Shown: positions 44,539-56,170 of the stretch, piece by piece
Position numbering within the stretch: the first letter of the stretch is position 1
Layout: each line of letters starts with the position of its first letter
Assembly: GCA_030789695.1 (NCBI GenBank)
Contig: CM061141.1
Span: 195,869,689-195,933,688, forward strand
Source: Scilla litardierei
Taxonomy: Eukaryota > Streptophyta > Magnoliopsida > Asparagales > Asparagaceae
Direction: 5' to 3'
Length of the DNA: 64,000 bases
Notes under the pieces: generated by a model
The model's input: only the letters and a program-made list of their open reading frames with translations
Told to the model about the DNA's origin: nothing
Databases searched by the model: none
Translations under genes and position numbers: made by a program

Positions 44539-46085
44539 TTTTTCATCTTCCCTCCCGTTCTCTTCCCCCAAAGCCCTAACTTTCAAAAATTTCACAAATT
44601 TCCATCGCCGCTCGCAGTCTCCCTCAGCGTTGCCTTCCTGCGTCGATTTTGCGGTGCGGCCTCGCCTAGCCTCGGCCCTCCTGCTCACCGCCGCCCCGAC
44701 GACCGCGTCAGGTACATCCATTCTCTTCGCTCACACCTCCCGAGATTATTACTTCTAATTTATGATAAATTGATGTTCATTCATTTATTTGTTTTAAATT
44801 TGTGCAGAAAAGCAACATTCTACGAGGGATTATCTTCCGTATACTTGGAATTGGGTATACCTGAGGTAATTAATGTATAGACCTATGTTTTTTGAGTCAG
44901 TCTGAGCTTCTTCAGTTCATAAGGGTCTAAATGCCTGATTAAAAATAGAAGATGCTACTATATGATATTGTTAGTCATAACTTTTGGTGGATTAGGTTTA
45001 CAGAGTCATTAAAAAAAATCTTTCATCCATAAGCTGAAATAAATAACACTGAAGTGGATTTTGGGGTTAACAAAATCATCCAGACATGAGAACGAATCAA
45101 AAAGACTAGAAATATCTTACATGCATTGCTGAATGTTTCATGAATAATTATATATATTTGGATTTTGATAAATTCCGAAAAATATCAGTATATTTATTAT
45201 TAAATGACATTTTAGACCAGAGTTTGGCTCTAGTAGAATTTTCTTCTTCAACGCTTAAATTGTTGCTTTTAAATATAATATGGACATGGATTATTTTGAT
45301 AGAGGATTTTTTTTCCATACAGGTCTATCTTCTTAAGCTAGCACAAGGCCAACCAAAAGAGTGCCAGTGGGGGGTCTTGCGTGTTTATGCCCGATACCTC
45401 AACCCTAACAATGACAACAAAAGCACCTCCATCACTACATGACTCTCCAGTTGACTCCTCCGATTTATCCTCCTCCGAAAGTTTTTCCTCTTGCTCCTCC
45501 ATTTCATCTTACTCCAGAGATCAACCTTCCACTAACACAAGAAAGTCCGATTCACAATATTTGGCAACAATGTCCGCAGGTTATTTCAATGATGCATTGG
45601 AATCTAATTCAGTAGCGTTCATGACTAATGAAATTGCACCTGACTCGTATTCTGAAGCTGAACAGTCGAATTCTGGATTTGACAAGTCAGATTCTGCGTC
45701 AAAATCGTTAAGATTTAACGTCGATGAATATGTGAGTGACACATATTCTATGGAGTCTGAATCGTCGAAGCCTGATTCTGATAGGTTTGAAGCTACCACA
45801 CTCGAAAGCAAACTGAAGAAAGAAGAATCCGAGACAATGGAGACAATACATACAACCGGGGACAACGAGAATGAAAGAGATATGGTCGATGCAGTTCCAA
45901 CCGATAAGGGAAGTCCTCGGTTCCAGAAAAACAATGAGAGGAGAGCGAAGCTGGAGGACTTAAAGGAAAAGTTTCCATTACTTACAGATACCGTGATTAA
46001 GATGGAAAATGGTATAGCAATGGAGTACTTTGAAAAGATTAGTACCGTGAAGTTGGTGGCATTGGAGAAGAAATTAAAGAAATAA
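44539..46085 (+). CDS. Spliced gene for a serine-rich protein of unknown function
   Basis: Proposed exons are about 44539-44711 (donor CAG|GTACAT), 44808-44867 (acceptor TTGTGCAG, donor GAG|GTAATT) and 45323-46085 (acceptor CATACAG). The first ATG in the main frame is at 45387 (MPDTSTLTMTTK), giving 232 residues; a second ATG follows eight codons later. Residues 20-60 are very Ser-rich, the middle is acidic, and the last 50 residues are charged (RRAKLEDLKEKFPLL ... VALEKKLKK), possibly helical. No family is recognised. A second frame is open across all three exons (KATFYEGLSSVYLELGIPE then VYLLKLAQGQ) but has no ATG, so an upstream start may have been lost. The leader (AAAGCCCTAAC) is typical of plants. 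Confidence 0.55.
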
Positions 46086-49000
46086 AAGATGGCAGAGAAG
46101 AGTCATGATTTGCGTGTGAAAAAATTCAACCAAGATTACTGCAAGTGGATCACCAGCTCCATATATAATTAAATTTAATCCAGTTTTGTATACAATCCGT
46201 CACTGATTGTTGTGTAAGAGACTAAGAGGGAATGCTCAGGTTATTATACTAGAGCAAGTCCCGTAGTTTCCACCGATGCTTTTTCTCTCTTTTGTTTTTA
46301 TTTTGTTTTTGAGAGTAGGCTGTTCCCTGGTGCAAGCAAGATGTGGAACACCAAGTTCATGCATGCCCAGTGCAAGGTGCTTTACCAACGTGGTATCATG
46401 TTGATAGCTGTCTGTACTCTTAGAAGGCTTGTAGTTCAAACAATCATCTGTTAAGAAGGGAAGCACTGGTTGCCAGATATTTTGTCTAGCTTGTCTAGCC
46501 GTCTCTTCTCTTGTTTAGATATTAATTTTGAGCTATTATTTCCAATGCTTCAAGTTGCACAACAATGTTTTGAAATTAAGCTTTCCTATTATTCTTCCCT
46601 TTTCTGATGTTTTCCCCACAGTGATCCATGTTTACTGATCTATAAGTATACCAATTTGATTAGATTAGGTGAAACACAAAAACAAGATGTCTTTTTATGA
46701 TGTGATTTGCTGTTAGGAATATGTACAATGGTCATCGATCTACCATTAAATATTAATTATTTGGAAAAACATTGCAAGATTCTAACTGCTTTGTTGCTGA
46801 TCAAAGACATCCTACTGGGCCACACACGAACCAGGAAGTCTAGTTTATTAATTAGGCTGCAATATGATTCTCTTGTTGAGTTACAAATAATATTTTCTCC
46901 AAGGAGATGTGTTAAGAAGTTCTCATCTATTTAGATAGAAGTTGGTGGAAAATTATCCAGCTGGACAGATTATCATCTAATGCTACCACATTTTGGGGAA
47001 TATCTTTGTAACATCAATTGTAAATTGATTAAATCGAAATGGTCAATATTTTCTGTGATCCTGGTTTTAGCGCCTTGAATCGTTATGGTACATGTCACCA
47101 TCATCGTCAGCAGGTTATATGCTGACTCTCCAAAGCTGGTTTAGTACTTCTCGTTTCCTTTTTAAAACACAAATTACAGCATATGCTTTCCAATAAGAAA
47201 ATCAGGGTCAGGAATGCATCCCACTTTTCTTATGCTCATTCCTCTTCTGATATTGATAGGAAGATGCTTAACCATGGCTTTGTTTCGGAGTCCAGTTACT
47301 TTCAGCTAGAAAGCAAGCAAAAGCAGTGGCCAAGGTTGTTCAATTAGCTCATCATCACGATGCCACTTCTGGTGAGGCCCGATTTGTGTGACCAATTAAT
47401 GATGCAGGCTCAATTTCTTCCAGGTGAGCACTCCTGGTTTTTTTAATTTCCAGCAGATTCAGGCAAATTAAATTGTCGTATGAGAATGTTCTGTATCTTT
47501 TATCGGTCTGATAAAACAAAATTTGAAGCCAAATCTGATACAACCTTTATCGATACTGTCCTGCATTCACTTGATCGAACCATTTAAGCCCATAGCAGGG
47601 CACACTAACTCCTTCTGGTTACATCATGTGTATACTCACGGAAAAAATGGCGAGACAGTATGTCAATCCACCACATCATACTGAAAACAAAAATACCAAT
47701 TCTAGTATTAGTTTATTTCAGCTCTATTGTTTATATCTAAACATATGGTAGCGTTGGTCAGCTGTGGCCGTAGCATCTGATTCTATTCTCTTTTGGTGCA
47801 CGTATCTTATCTGGTTTAACGGACTTACAGAGTTGCACTCTGTCCAGTTAATGCTATTTCAGTGCTGCAGCACAAATGAAGGAAAACTCTTGATGATTTC
47901 TATTTAGAAACTGTTTTATCACAATGCCTACCTTTTCTGTTGTAGCTGGGACATGAGCGATCCTGTTTGCTGGCTGAATGGCTCTGTTGTGCTCTTAATT
48001 TCTATAGTCCTGAGAAAAACATATAGGGGGTGATAGCGCCCAATCAGAGGTCTTATTCTTTCAGATGGTTGAAGAAAGAATGGAATCCACTACAAGCCGC
48101 ATGTATGGAATATGATTACTCGAATGTATGGAATATGGAGCCATCATCTTTATGCAAAGGTAAGGCATCGTTGCCTAATGGCTTACACCGTAGCTAGGTT
48201 TGATGCATATATCTTGTAGCACGTCACTTGTATACACTGCAGGGGCTCGCAACTGTATAAGTTTCGGTCTCAAAGCAGTCCAATATTGCTGATCCAAATA
48301 CGGTTTTCAGTTCTCAGGTATGTATATCAACCGAGCTCAACTCTCAGAACTTTTGGTTAGTGAAGATCAAGGTTATAAGGCCGACACATGCTTGCTGTTT
48401 TCTGAACGAGTAAAGCCATCAAATGCTTGATTTGAGCTTAATGCAATGTTCATGGTCATTTAATCCTTGGATTTGCTACATAACAATTTGGCTGATGCGA
48501 GTTACTGTCTCTTCATACGGCTTATTCGAGTTTTCTGTTCGATGTTAAATGCCTTTGCTGACAACAAATTGAGAACACATTACATATCATTTGGCGTCTT
48601 GGCTATTGGTAAATTACGTTTACATGTTTCAAAATGCTTTTTTCCTTTTCTATTTCATTGCTGATGCTTTACTGAGAGTCAAGTTTCCACCCCTGATGTT
48701 TTTTATTGCTTGCATCTGATTTCAACCATAGATTTTTTTCATGGGTTGAACGTTTCTTCCTCTTCTTTTGTTTGGTTGCTTGAGAAAGAGGAGGGCTTTA
48801 AAAATGGCTAATAAAAATGAACTGCTGACAATCATTTTTTTAAAATGGTCGCAGTATGAAACAAACCCAATAATAATAATATAATAATAAAATAATTATA
48901 AATGGCACTTTTCCTAGCTGCTTTTTCCTCTTTACGTTTTCTTTCTTCGTTATTTTTGTTCTTTGTTTTTGGTCCAACGTGGTTAGAAATAATTGTTTTT

Positions 49001-49465
49001 GAATTAGTACAACAACAACGGCTAACAGCACTCAAAACACTCATCAATTGACCCATATGGCACGTGACGCGGATGAAAAGGATTAATTTTGAGGAGTTAT
49101 GGATTTAGTATGTTTTTTATTTGTTAAGACACTAGGTTAGTTGACCTACTGTCACGTGGCATGACGAAAAGAATTAATTATCAGGGGATATAGATTTAGT
49201 AAGTTTTATCAATTTGTGAATCAATCCCAACTCTGGCTTACTAAAATCATTACTCACAACAATTTGGCTTTGACAAAACCCATTCATATGTTTTTACAAA
49301 GCTCTTACTAGCAGCTAAACATGCTAGGCTAACCGAGCTTATCTCGAATGGTAACGACATATATGCTCATTGTGAAAGGTGATCTGTTTGAGTCTCCTCG
49401 TACAAAGCATTCAAGATGATATTTTGAACTAAAAACACATTGGCTTACTCCTCACGGCAGCCCAA
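46086..49465. other. Host-like sequence with few features
   Basis: AT-rich, no transposon termini and no long open frame. It could be 3' untranslated, intronic or intergenic sequence of the serine-rich gene. Confidence 0.45.
48065..48159 (+). other. Possible exon
   Basis: A 95-bp segment lies between an acceptor-like TTCTTTCAG and a donor-like AAAG|GTAAGG. One frame is open and reads WLKKEWNPLQAACMEYDY and further. The protein is not recognised, and the next candidate exon (from about 48241) does not continue the frame cleanly. Confidence 0.22.
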
Positions 49466-49501
49466 CCCCCCCCCCCCCCCAAAAAAAAAAAAAAAAAAAA
49501 A
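49466..49501 (+). repeat. C15 run joined to an A21 run
   Basis: Fifteen C followed directly by twenty-one A, with more A-rich sequence after it. It may be a retroposed tail remnant or a slippage product. Confidence 0.8.
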
Positions 49502-50207
49502 CAAAAAAAAACTCACAGAAATCCCTTGACCCCCCACCGGATTTCACGCAGAACCATTAATAGCTTCCACTCCCTCCCTCCAGAAACCTTGGCTGCCCTC
49601 CCCCTCCCTCACCGCCCAACACTCCCCCCTCAAAAATCTCGGCTGCTCCCATGGATGTTTTTCTCCTCCGGTGAGACATTTTCCCTCTTCTTCTGTTTAA
49701 TTCCGCCTCAAAGATTCTTTTGAATTTTGGCTTGATATTGGTTGTAGGTTCTTGAAAATTTGATTGGAGGTTTTTGGTATAATATTCTTGGTTGGATCTA
49801 ACTGTTTGCCCTAATCTTTTGACCCGACACAAACATGTATTTGGTATCATAGTCTTGGCTTGATTGTATTTTTATTGAATATTGAAATTTTTTGGTAACT
49901 GATTATCGGGTTTTGCAAGAATTCGTATCATGATTGACAGATGCATCCTTGATTTGGTTATTGGTGTTTGTACGGTTATATACAGTGAAAAGTGAAAAGG
50001 TGAATGTCATAAATTAGATGTTTTAAGAACGCAATATTACTTGGTTCAGCATAGGAAGACTGCATATCAAGGAATTGCAAATGCTATGGACAAAGAATAA
50101 TTGAAGTATGTTTATGAATACATTGCCATAACATTTATATGGTAAGGAATGATTATGAGCAACCAATACTGGATTTGGACTTTGTCGGATTTGTATGAAA
50201 TGAATTT
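49502..50207. other. Host-like sequence left of the gag-only element
   Basis: Contains a C/T-rich leader-like block and ATGGATGTTTTTCTCCTCCG followed by a possible donor GTGAGA near 49670. A segment of about 130 bp (49762-49890) is repeated at 58563-58690. No family is recognised. Confidence 0.35.
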
Positions 50208-50580
50208 GTTAGGAACTAACAAAAGGCACGATTTTTATTGCAAAAATAGTAACTAGAACACGATAATTGAATACCAAAGAGGGGTATTCTTCTCCCAAGA
50301 CGCCAAAGAGGACGTCCGCACTCGTTTAATCTAGATCTAACCTAAAGACGCTCAAGAGAAAATATCATTCATCAAGCATGTCTAAACAAATGACGGCTAG
50401 CCCCTATAAATAAAAGAAAATAGGGTTCCTAGGCTAATGGGGCGCGCTCATGGGCTAGGGAGGCCGGCGGCTATGGGCTTGGGCCAATGGGTGCGGCTGG
50501 TGTAGACCCGAAGGGTCTATCAATACTCCCCCCAAAGAGCCACCTTGTCCTCAAGGTGGTGTATATAAGTACCGGCGTTG

Positions 50581-52639
50581 CTACTCCGAGTGGGAGTCGT
50601 CCTCCCATCCGATCTCTTCGTCCTCCACGTCATCTTCCTCGTCTGCTTCCGCTATCAACACTTGCAGCTTTCGATCCACACAACGGTGTCCCGGAGTGAA
50701 GCGCTCGTCGCATCTGAAACAGAGCCCTTTTTGCCTCCTCTCCATCGTCTCCGCATCGGTCATCCTTCGGAATTGGCCCCCAGCCGGTGGTGGGTTGTTC
50801 TGCTCTCCCGTCTTCTCAAGCCCTGACCGATCTGCCTCAGTAGTGACCCCTGCTCCGCCGGCTCCAGTCGCGGTGCCCAGCTGTATTTGCCCACTATAGC
50901 TGCTCCCGCCTCTCCTATCCTCAGTCCGGGAGTCCTCTACCATCTGTGCCATCTTGATGAATTTTGAAAGCCCCCGAGGCTTGTATGGCCTCATCGCCGC
51001 TCGAAGGCTAGGTCGCAGCCCCTTCAAGAAGGTGCCCTCCAGCGACTCGTCCGTGACCCCATGAACTCGCCCTGCCAGTGTCTCAAATCTCTCGATGTAC
51101 TCCCGCACTAGCCCCTCCTGCCCGAGGGCATATAGCTGCTCGTCTAGGTTCCCCAAACGGGGGTCTCTAAACTTCTCCAGCACTAAGTCTTTCAGCTCCT
51201 CCCAGCTCCGGATCTGTTGCCTCCTCTCCTTCCACTGGAACCACCCTAAGGTTCTTCCCTCCATGCAAATGGCTGTCGCCTCCAGTTTCTGTGCCTCGGT
51301 CATGTGGTGCGCCGCGAAATATCACTCTGTTGTGAACAACCAGGCGTGTGGATACTCCCCAGAAAATAGCGGCATCTTCAGCTTTCGTACTCGGCAATCT
51401 CCTCCAAAGTGCCCCTGCTCGGGCCTCCCCTCAACACGGTGAAGCGGACTGTAGTGTTGTCTCCTCTCATCCTGGGTCTCGTACTGCCTATGTGGCCCTC
51501 CTCTGCGGCCCCCATAATCTTCTCGGTCTCCGTGCCCCTCGTCGCCTCAAAACCCACCCTCTGGCCACTCCTGGTAGTCTCTGTATCTCCCCCGACGCCT
51601 GCTGTGCGTCTCTCCTGGTGGTGGGGCGGTGGCTGCCACCTCTCATCGTCAAAGCGAGGGTCGGGGGTCCCGATAGCCCTCGCCGTAGTCTCCGTGCTCC
51701 TGAAAATCTCAGGGTCCCAAATCCTCCTCGAAGTCACGTGTCGGAGCCTTTCGACGCCGCTGTCCGTCGCGAAAAGTCTGAAAATTATCGCTCGTAGCCT
51801 CGAAAACCCCGCGCGAGGGTCTGTGCCTGTCCGCGGGGCCGCAGCTTGCCTGGGGCAGGGCCGTCGGTCCCGCCTGGTAGTCCTGGGGGCCCCAGCGGCC
51901 CCCGGGGGTTGGGGGTGTCGTCGGCCCCCGGGGGATTCGCCGCCCCTGGGCGGTGGTCCTGGGGGCCCCAGCGGCCCCCCCGGGCTCGGGGGGGGGGGGG
52001 GGGGGGGGGTTCGCCGGCCCCCCCTGGGGCCTTCGACGCCCCTGGGCGAAGGTCCTGGTGCCCCAGCAGCCCCCAGGGCTCGGGGGGGGGGGGGGGGGGT
52101 TCGCCGGCCCCTGGGCGAAGCCAGGGGAGGCCGCCGCCTCCTTGGTGGCCCTCCTGGGGTCGGCGGGGCCCTGGGGGTTGCCGCGGCACCCCCTCCGCTT
52201 CGCGCGCCTGTCGGTGGGGTTGGATGTAGCCGTCGGCCCATCCTTGGGCTTCCGCCGCCTTTCGCCTCACTTCTTCTCGATAGTCGACCTTCCACGGCTC
52301 CTCTTCCTCTTCTTCGACCAAATCCTCCACCAAAAAGTCATTTTTCGGGTCAAAGTTTTCAACTTTCTCCTTCCCCTTGCCTAAAGGTGGCGCCTTTCCC
52401 GCTGATTTAGGGTTCTCATCCACTTTGTTGTTCGTCGCCAACTGATTTAGGGTTCCCATCAATTGCGCGAATTGTTCGTCGTGCTTCGCTTGATTCGCCG
52501 CCAATTGGTTGATGTAAGCCGTCAACTTTGCCATGGATTCATCGTTTGCCGCCAACGATTTTTTGATCCCGTCGATCTCGCTTGTAAATTTCGCCTCCAA
52601 AGCCTCAATTTTGTTTTGCGATCTTGTTGAAGCCGCCAT
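50581..52639 (-). pseudogene. gag: Gag of the gag-only element, copy 1
   Basis: Starts MAASTRSQNKIEALEAKF at 52639 with a helical N-terminal part (about residues 1-70) and an acidic EEEEEE block. A Pro/Gly-rich insert with two long C runs on this strand follows and disturbs the frame. The gag core resumes at 51303 (MTEAQKLEATAICMEG, FQWKERR, EYIERFETLAGRV) and ends with a knuckle (CFRCDERFTPGHRC) and an acidic tail. A TGA stands where an Arg codon is expected just before YFAAHHMTE (51322-51324 on the plus strand). The same stop is in copy 2. Confidence 0.85.
51988..52099 (+). repeat. Two long G runs (22 and 18) inside gag, copy 1
   Basis: G22 at 51988-52009 and G18 at 52082-52099, within a repeated GGGGCC/GGCGAAGG context. 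On the gag strand they are C runs coding mainly Pro. Confidence 0.9.
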
Positions 52640-53010
52640 GGATCGTCACGTGCTCTGATACCAAATTGTTAGGACCTAACAAAAGGCACGATTTTTATTG
52701 CAAAAATAGTAGCTAGAACACGATAATTGAATACCAAAGAGGGGTATTCTCCTCCCAAGACGCCAAAGAGGACGTCCGCACTCGTTTAATCTAGATCTAA
52801 CCTAAAGACGCTCAAGAGAAAATATCATTCATCAAGCATGCCTAAACAAATGACGGCTTGCCCCTATAAATAAAAGAAACTATGGTTCCTAGGCTAACGG
52901 GGCGCGCGCATGGGCTAGGGAGGCCGGCGGCTATGGGCTTCGGCCCATGGGTGCGGCGGGTGTAGACCCGAAGGGTCTATCAGAATTCTTACGAAAATAA
53001 ATTTAGAAGG

Positions 53011-53015
<5 letters not shown>

Positions 53016-53086
<71 letters not shown>
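53016..53086 (+). repeat. GA microsatellite, copy 1
   Basis: About 35 GA units in the host sequence beside the gag-only element. The counterpart in the duplicated copy is at about 56103-56167. Ser-Leu open frames on the other strand are a product of this repeat. Confidence 0.95.
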
Positions 53087-53092
<6 letters not shown>

Positions 53093-53160
53093 TGAACTTC
53101 TGAGATACGGATGGTGGAACATCCAAATTAATGATCCACCCAGTCTCCATCACGATCATG

Positions 53161-53350
53161 ATCCTTAAAAACATATATGATGCATGGTTACAGATTGAAG
53201 CATGTTTCAACAAACTCAACGAATGACTTACTTGAGTCATCGGTAGCATGTCCAATCCTTAAAAACATATATGATGCATGATTACAGATTGAAGCATGTT
53301 TCAACAAACTCAACGAATGACTTACTCGAGTCATCGGTAGCATGTCCAAT
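53161..53350 (+). repeat. 94-bp tandem duplicate in host sequence
   Basis: ATCCTTAAAAACATATATGA begins units at 53161 and 53255 with one or two base differences. The same pair is present in the second copy of the large duplication (from about 56236). Confidence 0.85.
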
Positions 53351-53394
53351 CATATGATTTCACGTACATGTCTTACCTACCATGGATATGCACA

Positions 53395-53647
53395 TTTATT
53401 AGTAATAAACTGAGAATAAAAGGGATAAAATGATTACAATTATAGGGGTAATCGCCCTCCCAAGACGCCGATTGATAGGGGACGTTCGCACCCTCCGTAG
53501 AAGAACCTTCTCCTCTCAAATATCAAATCACTCACAAATTCCCCATCCTAGGGCCGGCTGGCCTCCCACTTATTTATAATATAAAAATAACAAAATGCCC
53601 AAAGCCCCTAATGGGCCCAAAGCCCCTAAAGAGAGCCGGTTCTAACA
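53395..53647 (-). repeat. Partial LTR of gypsy family Z, copy 1
   Basis: Matches 57743-58025 from TTTATTAGTAATAAACTGAG onward but lacks about 25 bases at its minus-strand end. It ends ...GGTTCTAACA at 53647 (plus strand), followed by a polypurine-tract region and the pol remnant (HHLEDKV). Confidence 0.8.
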
Positions 53648-54378
53648 TTACTCCGCCCCCAAAAATTCACCTTGTCCTCAAGGTGGTGCATGATGTCCAC
53701 GAGTGTGCTTTTGCCGAGGGTTGGAGCATATCTTATCGCCCCTCCTGGATCGAACTGCCACCCACGAGCTCTGTCATCCTCGAAACATTGCTGAAGCAGT
53801 GGGAGAGCATTCGCCGCCGAGTCTTCTTCGCACTGGCGCTTGTCGCTCTGAATTTGGTTTCCAAACAGGCCCGGGACCGCCAAAATATGGAACCGGCGTA
53901 GAAAATCTGCCTCAGTAGTGACCCCTGCTCCACCGGCTCCAGTCGCGGTGCCCAGCTGTATATGCCCACTATAGCTGCTCCCGCCTATCCTATCCTCAGT
54001 CCGGGAGTCCTCTACCATCTGTGCCATCTTGATGAATTTTGAAAGCCCCCGAGGCTTGTATGGCCTCATCGCCGCTCGAAGGCTAGGTCGCAGCCCCTTC
54101 AAGAAGGTGCCCTCCAGCGACTCGTCTGTGACCCCATGAACTCGCCCTGCCAGTGTCTCAAATCTCTCGATGTACTCCCGCACTAGCCCCTCCTGCCCGA
54201 GGGCATATAGCTGCTCGTCTAGGTTCCCCAAACGGGGGTCTCTAAACTTCTCCAGCACTAAGTCTTTCAGCTCCTCCCAGCTCCGGATCTGTTGCCTCCT
54301 CTCCTTCCACTGGAACCACCCCAAGGTTCTTCCCTCCATGCAAATGGCTGTCGCCTCCAGTTTCTGTGCCTCGGTCAT
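53626..54378 (-). CDS. Chimeric open frame: gag core fused to the 3' end of family Z
   Basis: Across the duplication joint at 53906 the frame stays open for 250 residues. The N-terminal 160 or so are the gag core of the gag-only family (MTEAQKLEA ... VTTEAD). The rest comes from family Z internal sequence (FLRRFHILAVPGLFG ... MHHLEDKVNF) and replaces the zinc knuckle. It is a by-product of the duplication; expression is unknown. Confidence 0.6.
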   Translation of the reverse strand: MTEAQKLEATAICMEGRTLGWFQWKERRQQIRSWEELKDLVLEKFRDPRLGNLDEQLYALGQEGLVREYIERFETLAGRVHGVTDESLEGTFLKGLRPSLRAAMRPYKPRGLSKFIKMAQMVEDSRTEDRIGGSSYSGHIQLGTATGAGGAGVTTEADFLRRFHILAVPGLFGNQIQSDKRQCEEDSAANALPLLQQCFEDDRARGWQFDPGGAIRYAPTLGKSTLVDIMHHLEDKVNFWGRSNVRTGSL

Positions 54379-56097
54379 GTGGTGCGCCGCGAAATATCAC
54401 TCTGCTGTGAACAACCAGGCGTGTGGATACTCCCCAGAAAATAGCGGCATCTTCAGCTTTCGTACTCGGCAATCTCCTCCAAAGTGCCCCTGCTCGGGCC
54501 TCCCCTCAACACGGTGAAGCGGACTGTAGTGTTGTCTCCTCTCATCCTGGGTCTCGTACTGCCTATGTGGCCCTCCTCTGCGGCCCCCATAATCTTCTCG
54601 GTCTCTGTGCCCCTCGTCGCCTCAAAACCCACCCTCTGGCCACTCCTGGTAGTCTCTGTATCTCCCCCGACGCCTGCTGTGCGTCTCTCCTGGTGGTGGG
54701 GCGGTGGCTGCCACCTCTCATCGTCAAAGCGAGGGTCGGGGGTCCCGATAGCCCTCGCCGTAGTCTCCGTGCTCCTGAAAATCTCAGGGTCCCAAATCCT
54801 CCTCGAAGTCACGTGTCGGAGCCTTTCGACGCCGCTGTCCGTCGCGAAAAGTCTGAAAATTATCGCTCGTAGCCTCGAAAACCCCGCGCGAGGGTCTGTG
54901 CCTGTCCGCGGGGCCGCAGCTTGCCTGGGGCAGGGCCGTCGGTCCCGCCTGGTAGTCCTGGGGGCCCCAGCGGCCCCCGGGGGTTGGGGGTGTCGTCGGC
55001 CCCCGGGGGATTCGCCGCCCCTGGGCGGTGGTCCTGGGGGCCCCAGCGGCCCCCCCGGGCTCCGGGGGGGGGGGGGGGGGGATTCGCCGGCCCCCCTGGG
55101 GCCTTCGACGCCCCTGGGCGAAGGTCCTGGTGCCCCAGCAGCCCCCAGGGCTCGGGGGGGGGGGGGGGGGGGGGGGGTTCGCCGGCCCCTGGGCGAAGCC
55201 AGGGGAGGCCGCCGCCTCCTTGGTGGCCCTCCTGGGGTCGGCGGGGCCCTGGGGGGTTACCGCGGCACCCCATCCGCTTCGCGCGCCTGTCGGTGGGGTT
55301 GGATGTAGCCGTCGGCCCATCCTTGGGCTTCCGCCGCCTTTCGCCTCACTTCTTCTCGATAGTCGACCTTCCACGGCTCCTCTTCCTCTTCTTCGACCAA
55401 ATCCTCCACCAAAAAGTCATTTTTCGGGTCAAAGTTTTCAACTTTCTCCTTCCCCTTGCCTAAAGGTGGCGCCTTTCCCGCTGATTTAGGGTTCTCATCC
55501 ACTTTGTTGTTCGTCGCCAACTGATTTAGGGTTCCCATCAATTGCGCGAATTGTTCGTCGTGCTTCGCTTGATTCACCGCCAATTGGTTGATGTAAGCCG
55601 TCAACTTTGCCATGGATTCATCGTTTGCCGCCAACGATTTTTTGATCCCGTCGATCTCGCTTGTAAATTTCGCCTCCAAAGCCTCAATTTTGTTTTGCGA
55701 TCTTGTTGAAGCCGCCATGGATCGTCACGTGCTCTGATACCAAATTGTTAGGACCTAACAAAAGGCACGATTTTTATTGCAAAAATAGTAGCTAAAACAC
55801 GATAATTGAATACCAAAGAGGGGTATTCTCCTCCCAAGACGCCAAAGAGGACGTCCGCACTCGTTTAATCTAGATCTAACCTAAAGACGCTCAAGAGAAA
55901 ATATCATTCATCAAGCATGCCTAAACAAATGACGGCTAGCCCCTATAAATAAAAGAAACTATGGTTCCTAGGCTAACGGGGCGCGCGCATGGGCTAGGGA
56001 GGCCGGCGGCTATGGGCTTCGGCCCATGGGTGCGGCGGGTGTAGACCCGAAGGGTCTATCAGAATTCTTACGAAAATAAATTTAGAAGGGAGGGAGG

Positions 56098-56170
<73 letters not shown>

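Larger units (their letters stand above)
50208..52982 (-). mobile_element. Gag-only chromovirus-like element, copy 1, with GAATT target duplication
   Basis: LTRs are 50208-50522 (315 bp) and 52667-52982 (316 bp), minus strand, starting TGATAGACCCTTCGG and ending GGTCCTAACA-like. They are flanked by GAATT (50203-50207 and 52983-52987). A methionine-tRNA primer site (TGGTATCAGAGC) lies just inside 52667. The interior has gag but no protease, transcriptase or integrase. A remnant of the pol C-terminus (HHLEDKV) precedes the polypurine tract (TTGGGGGGAGTA). The LTRs differ by few bases, so the insertion is recent. It would need a full-length relative to move. Confidence 0.92.
50831..53905. repeat. 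3,075-bp tandem duplication, copy 1
   Basis: Spans the gag core, LTR, GA repeat, a partial LTR and the 3' end of a second gypsy family. It repeats at 53906-56980 with only scattered changes, mainly in homopolymer and GA-run length. The left edge reads GACCGA|TCTGCC, the joint TAGAAAA|TCTGCC and the right edge TAGAAAA|TCGGCA. TC is shared at the breakpoints. Confidence 0.93.

Noticed and set aside
51409..52410. A 333-codon plus-strand frame rich in Pro and Gly (and its copy at 54484-55308)
   Set aside because: Antisense shadow of the gag Pro/Gly insert and its G runs. No domain is present.
52989..53255. Leu-Ser repeat proteins on the minus strand (also 55994-56330)
   Set aside because: Direct translation of the GA microsatellite.
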